From: Corticium candelabrum
Lineage: Eukaryota > Porifera > Homoscleromorpha > Homosclerophorida > Plakinidae
DNA: 64,000 nt
Reading direction: 5' to 3'
NCBI RefSeq assembly: GCF_963422355.1
Contig: NC_085090.1
Coordinates: 4,396,512-4,460,511 of the forward strand
Shown here: positions 44,401 to 55,150 of the stretch, piece after piece
How positions within the stretch are numbered: position 1 is the stretch's first letter
How the letters are laid out: every line of letters begins with the position of its first letter
Notes under the pieces: model-generated
What the model saw: only the letters and a program-made list of their open reading frames with translations
What the model was told of the DNA's origin: nothing
The model's database searches: none
Program-made: the position numbers and the translations under genes

Positions 44401-46086
44401 GAGATCCCAATGCATTGGCGCTTCCTCGTCGACCCTTAGTCTGTCTTGCATTTTCCTCAGCTTCTCTTCATCACTCGTACAAAAGTTACACGATTTGACC
44501 AATGAGGAGACGTCGGCAGTTAAAATTTGATCGATTCGAGAAACACCCAAACTCGTCAGTTCCTGCTTTAGATGCAGCAGACCATTACCATGTAATATGT
44601 CATTGAAGTCATCCTCTAGATACCGCACCATTTCTTTCTTCAATGACAGCGTTTCCTTTATCTTTCTAAAAGTAACCCCTGTCTTCTTCATCAATGTTGC
44701 AACACGTCGAATGGCCAGTGGCAATAGCTTTACTTGTCCATCGGTCACTATACTTCTGATTTCATCCAAATCAAATTCTGACATACTGCCGTCTTCGTTG
44801 TATATTCCAGCCCAACGGCGAAAACAGTCAACAGCGGCGTCTTCATCCAACTCCGGTAGTTGAATCACCTTGCCTTCTTGCATCAACGTGTGATCTCTGC
44901 ATCTTGTCGTAATGATAACGTGAATTTTTATGCTGCACGAGGGAACTACGTGTTGAACGACGTTCAAATCATCACTGCTGTCGTAGATCAACAAGACATT
45001 GCCGCCACGTAAAATAAGGAGATCTAGGAAGCGCGCCTTCATTTCTTCCAATGATTGACTTGCGACTTCGCCTTTCTCCGAGCTTAAAAGACAGATCTAT
45101 TGCAAATGCAAGTTTCTAAAAATAAATACAGAATTTAATTGCAATTTATCTTACAAATTTGTAAATCGATTGTCGTATGGATGCATTCGTTCTCGAGCTG
45201 ATAAAGAACACTCCTCCATCGTACGTCTTTCTGTAAAGCCTTGCATAGTAAGCTGCTAAGCATGATTTACCAGCCCCACCTTGAGCACAGATGCACTGAA
45301 ACAAAGAAAAGGAGAATTGGCGATACACAAGAAGGAGAAGCTAAGAAACACATCGATGGTATTTACCATCAATCGAAAATCCCTGGTGTTTATCAATTCT
45401 GCATGTTCATGATCTTTACTCCAAAAGAATTGGGACATGTCAGTGACAATTTTGTCTCGACCACAAAAATGAGGAAAATTTCTCATTTCGACTTCCACCG
45501 AAAAATGTCCTGCTTTGTCAGACACAATATAGCTAATTGCTTAAAACAATGAAATAAATTGTAGAACCTTTCTGCCTAGGCTTTTCCTTGTCCAACAAAG
45601 ATTTTTCTTGTGAGGGAAGCCGACGAGACCTTGCCGCATTTAATAACTCCGCAATAATTTCTAAATATTGCAATTAAACAAAAAGATTTAAATCAGAAAA
45701 GATTTTGTACCTCTGGGATCTCTGTTCTGTAGATCTGCATGCAATAGATAGAAATATTATCAACGTTTAGAATAATATATTTATTGTTTTGATAACCTGG
45801 ATGTCTGTCCGGTTGTATAAGATGTAATATTTGATCATATCCGCCAGCTTCCGACAAAGTATCGCAGAACTTGTAAAAATCCTTGGTACAAGAATAAGGT
45901 AAGATTTCACTCAATAGATACCGAGCTCTTTCGACGTCCCCATTCATTTGCTTCATTTTATCAAATTCTTCCAATCTCACCTGGTCCGTACTCAGCAGTT
46001 TATCAAGAATGGGTTCGACTGGTAGAACTTGCACCAAACGAGAGAATAGAGGACGAATACATTGATCCCATGAATAGTCTGGTGGT
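35466..46086 (-). CDS. CARD - NB-ARC - TPR protein (APAF1/NLR-like), 19 exons seen; two in-frame stops
   Basis: Exons on the minus strand: 45797-46086, 45712-45735, 45568-45660, 45367-45539, 45155-45295, 43818-45096, 43632-43763, 39630-39758, 39362-39487, 39139-39264, 38946-39071, 38388-38519, 37621-37746, 37432-37557, 36330-36458, 36139-36285, 35946-36068, 35763-35888, 35466-35518. All junctions are GT-AG and phases agree, adding up to about 1,200 codons without the missing first exon. The domains run CARD, then NB-ARC with FCGRDKIV, Walker A GGAGKS, Walker B VLLIYDSSDD, IITTR, LLPLAI and an MHD-like CDIHALVQ, then about twelve TPRs. The family forms nucleotide-switched oligomers that recruit partners by CARD in cell death or immune signalling. 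TAG codons at 43702-43704 and 38452-38454 interrupt TPR exons 1 and 6. It is either a young pseudogene or makes a truncated CARD/NB-ARC protein of about 690 residues. Confidence 0.8.
35580..35745. mobile_element. MITE, 166 bp, AGGGCCGGATCCAG termini
   Basis: Perfect 14-bp terminal inverted repeats AGGGCCGGATCCAG, with GGGGGTT tracts just inside both ends and no coding capacity. It lies in the last intron of the TPR gene. Copy B has it; the matching intron of copy A (near 10230) does not. The target duplication could not be fixed. Confidence 0.85.
35763..39758 (-). CDS. TPR exon array of the NB-ARC gene (11 of 12 exons)
   Basis: Each exon encodes one kinesin-light-chain-style TPR, for example LGCCYLKMKNFEDAEKLF, YEEGGKYDEAIKAYEESL, LGNCYRESGKLKESVSLM and TYDLLDRKDEAMKLAREAF. 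Most are exactly 126 nt (42 codons) and all introns are phase 1. Exons at 39139-39264, 38946-39071 and 38388-38519 are sisters of 37621-37746, 37432-37557 and 36330-36458, so a three-exon block was duplicated inside the gene. In the 38388-38519 exon a conserved Glu position reads TAG. The terminal exon (35466-35518) ends ECLKQDIGELKEYTSD. Confidence 0.82.
41673..41944 (-). pseudogene. ZNF862/hAT-type zinc-finger fragment
   Basis: One frame reads DGKRMFCKLCQRFNTR, then after a one-base shift NERNSSTISNLLHCVSLRK, then AESLMHKSAVFQ and SQHNGGIIQAI. The order C-x2-C, C-x-S-L-R-K-D, A-E-S-x-M-H-K, ending with a GGI motif, matches the zinc-finger module at the start of ZNF862-like, hAT-derived proteins. 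The frameshift, and the TAA shortly after, mark it as a remnant. Recalled pattern only. Confidence 0.45.
41984..42635. mobile_element. Foldback-type element with GACGCT-rich arms
   Basis: Ends are perfect 17-bp inverted repeats, GTTTACAATATGACGCT at 41984-42000 and its complement at 42619-42635. Both arms continue inward as diverged runs of GACG(C/A) units. Near the middle a 12-bp perfect palindrome arm pair AACGCTAGAGTT lies at 42463-42474 and 42486-42497. It has no coding capacity. A partial inner copy of the terminal sequence (TGTTTACAATTTGACG) is near 42551. Confidence 0.7.
43818..45295 (-). CDS. NB-ARC core exons (P-loop exon and ARC/winged-helix exon)
   Basis: The P-loop exon (45155-45295, phase 0 at both ends) has GGAGKSCLAAYYARLYRKT. 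After a 58-nt intron the 1,279-bp exon carries Walker B (four hydrophobic residues then YDSSDD), the IITTR sensor, LPLAI and CDIHALVQRSV. The two conserved acidic residues after the hydrophobic run are present, so ATP/ADP binding is predicted to be intact. This part has no stop codon. Confidence 0.85.
45797..46086 (-). CDS. CARD-encoding exon of the NB-ARC gene
   Basis: Acceptor GGTTTAG at 46087-46088, donor GT at 45796-45795. It encodes a six-helix death-fold pattern: PILDKLLSTDQVRLEEFDKM, then ERARYLLSEILPY, then DFYKFCDTL and a final QILHLIQ. The repeated acidic/basic helix pattern fits CARD better than Death. A 5' exon with the start codon must lie upstream. A small ORF at 46439-46588 (MAPNRRSSP start) is one weak candidate. 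Confidence 0.75.
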
Positions 46087-49000
46087 CTAAACCAGAGATT
46101 GAATTGACACGCTCAAAATGTTAAATTTGAATGCATTATTTAATTAATGCTATGTAGTAATAGGAAAGCAAACATTATGAAATGTAGCAATAAAATAAAT
46201 TTGTTTTTAAAAGGCAAGGGAGGCGCAAAACATTATTTCGGAAATTGATATCTCTATTTGCATAAATAGTAGAAAAATGTGTTTAGAATTATAATTTAAG
46301 TCTTCGCTGAGATAGAGCAGGTCAAAATTTCTTTCTGTTTTCAACTTCCGGTAACGCGTTATAACGGCATGGTGTATTCCACGTCACAGAAGGGAGACGC
46401 GTGTGAGTCTCTATCCAAGCAGCGCCCTGTAAAAATTACTACACCTTCACATCCAAGGCAACGCTGCTAGTGTAGAGGCGACGGCCGCAGCAGTTGTTCT
46501 TCTGACGGGTCCTCTGTAGGTTTATACGTGATGATAACGTTCCGTTATCGCATGAATTGCTGGGTGAAGAGCGTCTGTTGGGAGCCATCAGAGTGATTGG
46601 ATCACACAGGTCCGATTTCAGTAACAGTGTCTGTGAAGATTTGAGATTGCCTCATGCTTTGTAAGAGGACGAGAAAGAAAACAGGCTACTACATAGCCTG
46701 TCAAAACATTTTCTACTTTCTACATTTGATCCTATACTTTGCAATTTGCGAACATGTTTTGAAATTCTATAATTAGTTAGCATATAATGTCCATCAAAAC
46801 TATGATAATTTTGCTGATTACAATATTAATTAATTTGCTGCTATTTTCCTTAAAGTAAATTGGCTAACCCTGCTGTCACATTCCATCGATCAACATTATC
46901 GATCGAACTCATGTCTTTGCCTAATGCGAATTTAAAGAAACAGGCTTCCCCGTGGAATGCTTCCTGCGGAAGCGACACTGAAAGGACAGTATATTATCTT
47001 TCGTTAAGCATAAACGCGGTAAATCAGTCAGTTCACGCTCTTTGGGTTTCTTAGGGGGCGGTAGGCGTTTGGTAATCATGAAATGGTGTCATTTTAGGCG
47101 GATTCTGCAGCACGTTATCTAGAGAGCAAACAGGAAGTAAAGTCTTTCTCTGACATGATATACCATCTCTTGTCGGTGAAGAAGGCTTTCGTAGACCTGC
47201 TCAAAGTGTTACAAATTGTGTTGGTATTAGGTGTCTCTACTGCGTGATGTGAGCGTGTTTGAAAAGACTGAATACCTACCTTAGTGATGACATGGGACAA
47301 GATAGATTAAATAGACTAGAGCTTCTGAGCATAAGAAGAGATATGTCTGGTAAGATAGACTTGAAAGCAGTGAACAGGTTTTCTCAGCAGACAAAAACAG
47401 AAGAATTAAGCTTAACACGTAAAAAGCTAAACGATTTAAATTAAGAGTAGTAATACAAATTTGAGAAAATTTCAACTGTGCCCCCTCAATCTTGAACTCT
47501 GTCTACGCCTCTGCTGCAGCTGCGGTCGCTGTGAGATGATGGATGCGTACATGTATACTCGTGTGGAGTGCGTGTGCTGTCAAAACGTATTTGACATTGT
47601 CTCAAATAATGACACAGTATAGTCCGTCGGCCAACCCCCAAAAGACGCTTCTTTAGGAAGTTGGGTAGCCCCCAAGCCCGGGGAAGTTTTGATAACTCTT
47701 AAAGATAAAGCAATATGACAGAACTCCAACTGCACTTGTTTGCTTCTCCATACCGGTGCCGTTAGGTAGACGCACGTCAATAAAATTTAGGGGCGTGGCA
47801 CAGACGTCAGTACAGCGAGCTTGCTTACTCTGTAGTCGGAAGAGCACTCAAAACGGGTAAAAAACCACCATGCAAACTACTGAGACATAAAGCATCCATT
47901 GTAAACACGTTAGCTCGCAGCATTAGCCCAATAACTTACGATATCACACGTGATCACATGACACGCGAGGACGAAACCTTTTGAGTTGTGCGTCTGTCAA
48001 CTTTCCTGGAGACCTAAACTAAACCAGATTGCTCATTTGCAGTTCAACGTCTATTACGTCAGCAGTAGAACAAAATGTAAGCAAACAGACAGCCGTACCA
48101 ATGCGAATTTGGCTGCCAACAAAATGCCTAGATTTCCATGCAAGCAGGCATCACGTAGAATGAAAGCTCTGCACACCTACCTTGTTGTGGACTATGAAAC
48201 GGTGTCTGCTGTTCTCCTACGAATGTAATATAATGGTCTTTTTGTAGTACTCTTGCCCAACCTCAGGTCTCAGACACTTGGCCTCATAATCTCGTCAGTT
48301 TGTCATTTGGCTTGCTTTTGGCCTCATAATCTCGTCGGTTTGTCATTTGGCTGGCTTCGAAAGAGTTCAAATTATTTTCTGAACGTGTGGGAAACTAGTA
48401 ACACGCCAGACGGACGATGATCTGCGCAACCTCGTGTAAAGAATTGTGATGCGGGGGCCTAATGACTACTTCCGGTACCGTGGTCGAAGTCTATGGTACA
48501 GTACATGCAGTGTTTCTCTAGACGATGTTATGTGGAGAGTATGACGTAAGGAAAAAGTTGCTACACGTAGAAAGACGTAATCGTAGCTACACAGTAAAGA
48601 ACTAGGTGATCAAAGTTCACTGCAAGGACACTACATGTAAGATTCACTTCCAGATTGTGGTTTTAGTTAGATGATAGACGTCATCGTAACTGGACGATGA
48701 CGACTTAAATAGCTGCGAGAAATTCAAAGTAATACAAGTGCACTAAATGAAAATTCATTTCCAGACTAAGTGAATGTCGTCGTCGTAGCTGGACGATGAA
48801 GACCTTAGTGCTAAAAGTTCAAAGTAAATACAAGTATTCACTTTCAGTTTGTTGTCTAGATGAACTTCCAATTAGCAATATATAAGTAAGACCTTTCGCC
48901 TATCTACATTAGTTTATGTGTGAGCAATCTACTTGTCTTGTTTCGACCAAGTGTCCTTACTCAGCTCTAATTAACTCAGCTTTCAACAGAATTCTTGCAC

Positions 49001-49159
49001 CGATGAATCGAAACCGATAGGAGCTTATCACAGACAATGCTACCAAGCATACACAAACAAAAAGGCTCTAGACAAAATTTAGCGCAGCCGAGATGGTAGC
49101 ATCTCTGAAAGTAGTTCAATAATAGAGTCAAAGGACCCAGAGGCACCTCAAGCAATGGG
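46087..49159. other. No gene recognised; 40-bp tandem duplicate
   Basis: Should contain the 5' end of the NB-ARC gene in its left part, but no start exon can be fixed. A 40-bp unit beginning GGCCTCATAATCTCGTC is repeated in tandem at 48280-48319 and 48320-48357. Around 48660-48800, related GATGACGTC/GACGATGA segments repeat imperfectly. Confidence 0.35.
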
Positions 49160-50054
49160 CAGCACTGATACTTTTCGTGGGATCACAAGACTTGCGTTCC
49201 CGACCAACATCAAACTATGCTTGTTTTGTCAACAGAGAACAAGAAAAGTTCAAGGAAAACGAAAGTCTTGAAGCAGAGTTACTACCTTTTCTGCACGTTT
49301 GGCTATTTCAAACGCAGTGGAAATCAGAAAAGACAGAAGAATTTTAATGAAAGTGCAGCAAGAACCGGGTCAGCCTGATGGTATCGCCAAGAAGCTGTCC
49401 TATCATAAATCATGCTACAGGAATTACACTCAGCAGAAACATTAGCCAACATTTTTGATTCTCGGATCTCTCTAGAAGATGCAAAAGACAGTACAGCATA
49501 GGACCGTGCGTTTCACATTCTTGCTGGTGAAGTTGAGGGAGCAATACTTAGCGAAGATGAAGAAGGATTATTTGCAAGAATGTCTGACTTGAGGTCAAAA
49601 TTTGTAGACTTTATAAAGCAGGAAGGTGTTGACACTCCAAATTACAAAATCGTTAAACTGAAGCGTCGTCTACAAAAGCATTTCGATACTCACATAATAT
49701 TCTTTGAAAATTCACAAACTGTAAACGAAGTCGGAACTGGTTACGTCTGCTACTGTGCCCCAACTACTGAATGGACGACGAAGCCACCGGCACCTGTTGA
49801 CGTTTTGAAACTGATCAGTTGCAGCTGTAAGACTGGGTGCAGCTGTAAGCGCTGCTCTTGACAGCGAAGCTGCTGGCAATGTACAGATGTGCCAATGCGA
49901 CAATTGCTCACAAACCCTATTCCGCGTGTAGTGTCTTAGCCTGCTTCCACTAGTATAGCATGTGCAAATGCGCTTGAAGCTGATAATTTTGATGCAAACT
50001 CTACTGATGAATATGATGAGTGGGTGGCTCTTTACGTTTCATTGGTTATTAATT
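49160..50054 (+). pseudogene. Decayed transposon-linked protein with CXC-type cysteine cluster
   Basis: Read through several frames, the plus strand gives KLCLFCQQRTRKVQGKRKSL, then LSYHKSCYRNYTQQ, then an open stretch (49580-49861) with MSDLRSKFVDFIKQEGV and LISCSCKTGCSCKRCS. A TGA follows, then WQCTDV and, shifted again, CQCDNC. The order C-x2-C at the start, YHxSCYRxYT, then a Cys-rich end is a pattern of unnamed, often repetitive proteins of invertebrate genomes. The end resembles the CXC domain of tesmin/MSL2. Stops and frameshifts show it is dead. Recalled pattern only. Confidence 0.5.
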
Positions 50055-52560
50055 AATTAAGTGTAGTTTCTATATGAAATCATTAGTCCACTAAATAATG
50101 ACTAAAAATGACTCTGAGCGATTTAGTACAGCCGTACATTTAGGCACTTTATGTCAGTAACGCTTACGTCCTGCTTTTAATGGTCTTATGTTAATTATTG
50201 TACACTTGCACTAACGTCTAGATAGTTAGTATTACAAGGTACGTGAAACTTATCCGGGAGTTTGTCACGACTGTGCGGTATTTACTGTCTTTCCGAACGC
50301 TCAGGGTCATGTTACTGTTGCAAGGCAGTCAAACGCGACAGCACAAGTGTAACAAACATGTAGGAGTTTCCTTTCATCAACAGAACTACTGGTAATGTGA
50401 GAAATACTATCTGGAGACCGCACGTACTTCATTACCTCCATCTCTAGAAACGACAGCTGCACTGGTTTATGCCTTGTCTTGATAGAGCTAATGTGTATAG
50501 ATCTTATGCATGAGACCACGTTCGCCTCTTACTCTCGGTTCGCCGTTGCTGCGAATTTGCGTGGGCGTGGCCTTAGTCAATCTAGTCCTTCTTGTTACTC
50601 AGAAACGGCCCAGTTCCAAGACGGCAAACAATCGCAAATGCACTCGCATGTCTTCTATTCGACGATTGCAACTACGGAAACTTGCCTGAGTTTTGGGGGC
50701 TACGCAACTTGTCGCTTTCTGGTGTTGGCCGAGGGGCTAATAATAATGACAATAATGGCACTGTGGTGAGTTCATGCAAAACTCTAGCTATTGCTGTGAA
50801 AAAAAGAAAATATGAGTTGAAGTTTGTACGTTCAATTCATGTTGACACACGATTTGACTTCACTGTACAGTATACTGTAATCCATACGACTGCATTCACT
50901 ACACATGGTGCTAAGGCACCTAGTTGCAAATCTGTAGATAGTCAAGAGTCTAGCTGACCTCTCCTAACCATTTACATTACTTTTACTAATGCCCGAGAGT
51001 CTTCCATACCCTCCCGCTTCTCAAATGCGGCTCTTCTTTTCTTTTGTGATGGTTCCAGAGTGCTGAGATCTTGAAGTGTGGAGGGAGGTAGATGTAAAAT
51101 TGTAGCCTCAATTTTTCTCTTCTACAACCCAAGACCAAGGTCTTGAATAGACCTGTATCTCGAAGCAATCAGTCTAAAAGATGCTAGTACAGACTGTGTT
51201 CTCTCAGTAGGCCGCGTCTTACTTAGTTGTACTTAGTCGCCCGCACGACACAAACGTCTCTGCTAGTTGCAATTCGTACTCTTTTTTTTAGCTAACTTGG
51301 GATGTTAATTCGGAAATCGAAACCCGATTGCGTATGACTTGCACGAATTGGTGCATCCTGCAGCCACGCAACACCAAACCATTCTTTCGTCACACATGCC
51401 TTTGTTTACAATATAATGCTGGCGTGGAGTCTCCCCTCTGTGACGTCAAACTACACAACACCCGAGTTAACGCGTTACAGGAAGTTGAAGAAATGGAAGC
51501 AACTTTGACCTGCTATATCTCAGTGAAGGTTTAACGTAGGAAGCTAAAACTATTTTCCTGTCATGAATGTAAGTAGAACTAGCAATTTCCAAAAAAGAAA
51601 ACTTTTGTTTCTTGCGTTGCAGTTACCTTTAAATTGTGCAATGCAGTCTGTTTGAGTAAGCATACTTTGCTCATTAATGAGGAACGAGGCCTAAGATTGC
51701 ATTCCTACTACATTTATGCTTCCCGATGTTGTACTGTTAATGTAAAAAATTTAATGAAATCACGCGTATCTTCACATTCTAAGCACTGTCAAAGCTCATC
51801 ATTTAACAATCATAATATGTTAAATTACAAGTTCTATTAACTGTATCCAAATTGTTAATTCAAAAGTCATATTAGGAAACACTGTTAGCCATGTAGGCTC
51901 ATGGGATAGAGTCCGAGTAATTTGGTATGTTTAGTTAGACGGCGGCCATACAATTGTAATTTAACGCACATGCTTGTTGTTATTGCTATTGGTTACATTA
52001 CTTTCCTAATTGATGTAATGTGCCTTAGAAAGTTTTCAAGTGAATATGTATCGAATACGTATTGCATGCATGTCAACAGTTTAGGTACCAGCCAAAGTGT
52101 TTAACCCTTTAACAGTTCACCCCTTCCCACGCTTTTCGCTGGCTCTTACTAATCAGATTAAAAGAGTATGAACGCTTTGTAACTTTTAGACTATCGTGAG
52201 TAATATTTAATAATGTAGTTTGCCCATAACACATCTTACTCATATTTCTCATGAGACATTGGTGTTTCTTCATTACGAGTGTTTTCACATTTTTGTTCCT
52301 CTTCGGTAAGATGATCTGCAGCAGTGGAGGACGAATTCTTTAGAACGTCCTTACCATCTATCTTGCAATGGTTGCTTGTTTCTGCCAAATGCACTAAACA
52401 AAAGAGTACGTAGGTGATATCAATCAGCGACACTCTAGACGTAGTTGTAGCTAGATAGAGAAATATCAAAAGCATTATACTGAACATTTGCTTTATATTA
52501 ACTAATGTAGAATATCAATAAGGAACAAGTTAAAGTTGGCGTTACTTAAAAGCACTAAAG
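50055..52560. other. No recognised gene
   Basis: Overlapping open frames at 50479-50957 (plus) reach 96-121 codons. One contains TIANALACLLFDDCNYGNLP, which looks protein-like but matches nothing I know. The remainder shows nothing. Confidence 0.3.
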
Positions 52561-52562
52561 TA

Positions 52563-52999
52563 CAGTCAAACCTCCCTTATCCGGACACTTCGGGACCGGT
52601 AGCTGTCCGAATATTAGAATTGTCCGTAACTGAGAATTCTATTGCGTGCCTCGGCGATCTTCTCAAACTGCGGCTCCTTTACAACTCGACGCTTCTTTGC
52701 AACGTCTGGAATTTCACTACCTGACACATGGCGTGAAATCTTGTCTCTGCTTTTCCAGATGTCAGCCAACGTTGACTTCGAAATGTTATAATGCTGAGAG
52801 ACTAGTCGAAATGATTGCCCCTTTTCCAATTCACTAATTAACTCCAACTTCTTCTCTAGAGTAATAACTGACCGTTTCCGTGATTTCTTGGACGCCATAG
52901 AGCAAGTGTTGGTCACTGCGCATGCGTTCGGTTTTAGCTCAGTGTCCGGTATACGGAGGTGTCCGTAAGTGAGAGGTTTGGATAAGGGAGGTTTGACTG
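52563..52999 (-). mobile_element. Short Tigger/pogo-type element
   Basis: Twenty identical bases CAGTCAAACCTCCCTTATCC form inverted ends at 52563 and 52999, with TA on both sides (52561-52562, 53000-53001). CAGT...CAAACCTC termini and TA targets are typical of Tigger/pogo elements. At 437 bp it is an internally deleted, non-autonomous derivative. Confidence 0.9.
52614..52898 (-). CDS. Truncated pogo-type transposase: N-terminal HTH only
   Basis: From the Met at 52898, 94 residues begin MASKKSRKRSVITLEKKLEL and include SQHYNISKSTLADIWKSRDK. This is the psq/CENP-B N-terminal helix-turn-helix that binds the element ends. It stops soon after KEPQFEKIAEA, where intact relatives continue into the second HTH and the DDE domain. 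It could still bind DNA but cannot catalyse transposition. The upstream codons of the same frame are terminal-repeat sequence, so the later Met was chosen. Confidence 0.8.
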   Translation of the reverse strand: MASKKSRKRSVITLEKKLELISELEKGQSFRLVSQHYNISKSTLADIWKSRDKISRHVSGSEIPDVAKKRRVVKEPQFEKIAEARNRILSYGQF

Positions 53000-53719
53000 T
53001 ATATTGCAATTATGTTTTGCTTGTTTAAACATGGAAAGGAAAACAACTACTCAACACGTTACTAGTTAATGCAAGTTCACAGTATCAGATGCTATCCAAG
53101 AGACAGTGAACGTCAGTCGTGCTTAATATATTTGTCTTTTAAGGGCTTTCGCTGTAACGCTACGTTATTGATAGTTGGCGTCAAGAAACTGAAATATACC
53201 TTGCCTCGAAGTTCCAGACCGTCTCTCAAAACCCAGTTCGGAAGTGATCCCAGTCAGCCAATCAGCAAGATGCGGCCACTGAAGTGGCAGCCAAATGAAC
53301 ATCGAGCGTTCTTTATTTACATGCACGGCTTCTGGCAAAGGCGAGTTCGACGATTGCGTGAAAATACAGCTCGGAATTGATTGCATGCACGTGCGTCTAT
53401 CGCGATGTAAAACTGCACTGGTCCGTGCTTTTTGAAACAGCTCCCAAGGTTTTCCAAATTGATTCAATGTATCCCGAACAGCGGGCCGCTGTAGATTTGC
53501 TGCCATCGCAGTTGAATATCACTCACCTTGTATAAATACATCTCTAAAATGTATTAATCGATCTCATATTGTCACATAGGGTGGCATAATGCTATTCTCT
53601 AAAGAGGTGTTTTTGACTGTTACAACCCTGCCATTTCACTTACACAACCACGCCTACTTCCAAACTCGGTTTTGATCAAGTTGATCCAGACCGTATCCCA
53701 ATTCTTTTGGAAGACGATC
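53000..53719. other. No gene seen
   Basis: Overlapping open frames on both strands (53069-53506) without recognisable domains. Confidence 0.35.
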
Positions 53720-55150
53720 TGGAACTTCGAGGCTAGAACAGACAATTGCCTCGTACCCAGGCTCTCTTGGGAGCCCAGAAAAGAAGGCCTGGTACACGTT
53801 GTCTTCGCATGTGCGCATAAATTTCCCGAAAGCGGCTTAATGTATGCATGCATAGTTGTCTAGAATCTCAAACCGATAATGTCGCCCGCAACCGTTTGGA
53901 ATGGAACAGTAAAACATGTGGAAGAAGCCATAGATGTATAGACTCAAGGTCAAGTGCTCCATCTAGACGACTTTAGACTTTCGTTCCTCGCGCGATCGAC
54001 GTCTAGTCGTAATCCAGTCAGGCTGTTTACAGTGTCTGCTTGGCGAGAAGAACTAGACTGCAAGTTGCAGCTATTTTATCTGTACGACAGACGGTCTTCC
54101 ACGACTGCTTTGTCAGCGCTGTTCTCATTGCATTCGAACTGTAACAGAAAATTGAAGGTGCACGAACATGACAGCCAGAACTGGTATCTAAGTCGAAAAA
54201 ATAGGACAAAAGAGAGCATCACCTGAACACGGAAGCTGTTCGCTGTCAACATTATCGGCTTGAGATTCTAAACAACGTCGGTTCCGCATGCGTGCATACA
54301 TTGCGCCTATTTTAAGGTAATTTTTGCGCGAATGCGAAAACAACGTGTATCAGACCCTCTTCTCTCGGCGCGCGAGTGGGCCTGGGCACGAGGCTAGAAC
54401 AGACCCTTGCCTCATACCCAGACCCTCTTGCGCGCCCAGAGAAGAAAGCCTTGTCCACGTTGTAATTGCATGCGCGCATAAATTAGAAGGAAATAGTGGT
54501 AATGTTTGCACGCAGGCGAAACCGACGTTGTTTAGAATCTCGAGTCGATAATGTCGCGTGCAATCAGACCAGCGGATGGCGAATGGTTGTGTTCACTAGC
54601 TAGCAGTTCTCTGGAAACGCGAGTAGAACATACATCTACACCAAGAATGGCAGAGGAAACTCTGCATTCACGTAATCTTTGAACTTGTTCTATCATCAGC
54701 GATACTAGAGAAGACACAACAAAGACGACTTATCCACAATCTTCTTCACCACATTTCACTAGCTTATAGTCAACCATAAACGGTATAAGTTGGTAGCACG
54801 GTGATTTACAGTATCTTTTAGGAAGCCAGACGAAGACGTGCACGTCGTTTCCGTTGTAGATGTGCTTTAGGACATTACGATGCAGCTACTTCAGCTCTAC
54901 ATTGCACATCTTAATTAAGTTTGCCTAGAGCGTAGTGCAACGCCATAACAAAACCAGAAACTGTGCCTTTTGTATCATTTGCCAATTTGAATCTCTTAGC
55001 GCGCGATATTATCGGCTCGAGATTCTAAACAACATCGGTTCCGCAAGCGTGCATACATTACCACGATTTTCTTCTTACTTTGCGCGCATGCCCTCTTCTC
55101 CGAGCGCGCAGGAGGGCCTGGTACAAGACTTGAACAGACCCCAGATGGAT
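53720..55150. mobile_element. Cluster of one MITE family (one complete, two partial copies)
   Basis: The complete copy is 54249-54554, with inverted ends of about 54 bp (ACATTATCGGCTTGAGATTC... against ...GAATCTCGAGTCGATAATGT). A right-hand part lies at about 53725-53882 (ending CAAACCGATAATGT). A left-hand part is at about 54995-55140 (starting ATTATCGGCTCGAGATTC). All share an inner GGCCTGGTACA/GGCTAGAACAGACC section. No coding capacity. Confidence 0.7.

Noticed and set aside
44180..44863. Plus frames of 64 and 88 codons
   Set aside because: Antisense shadows of the NB-ARC exon.
46439..46588. 49-codon minus ORF (MAPNRRSSP) as first exon of the NB-ARC gene
   Set aside because: No good donor joins it in phase 1 to the CARD exon acceptor; kept only as a weak candidate in the CARD entry.
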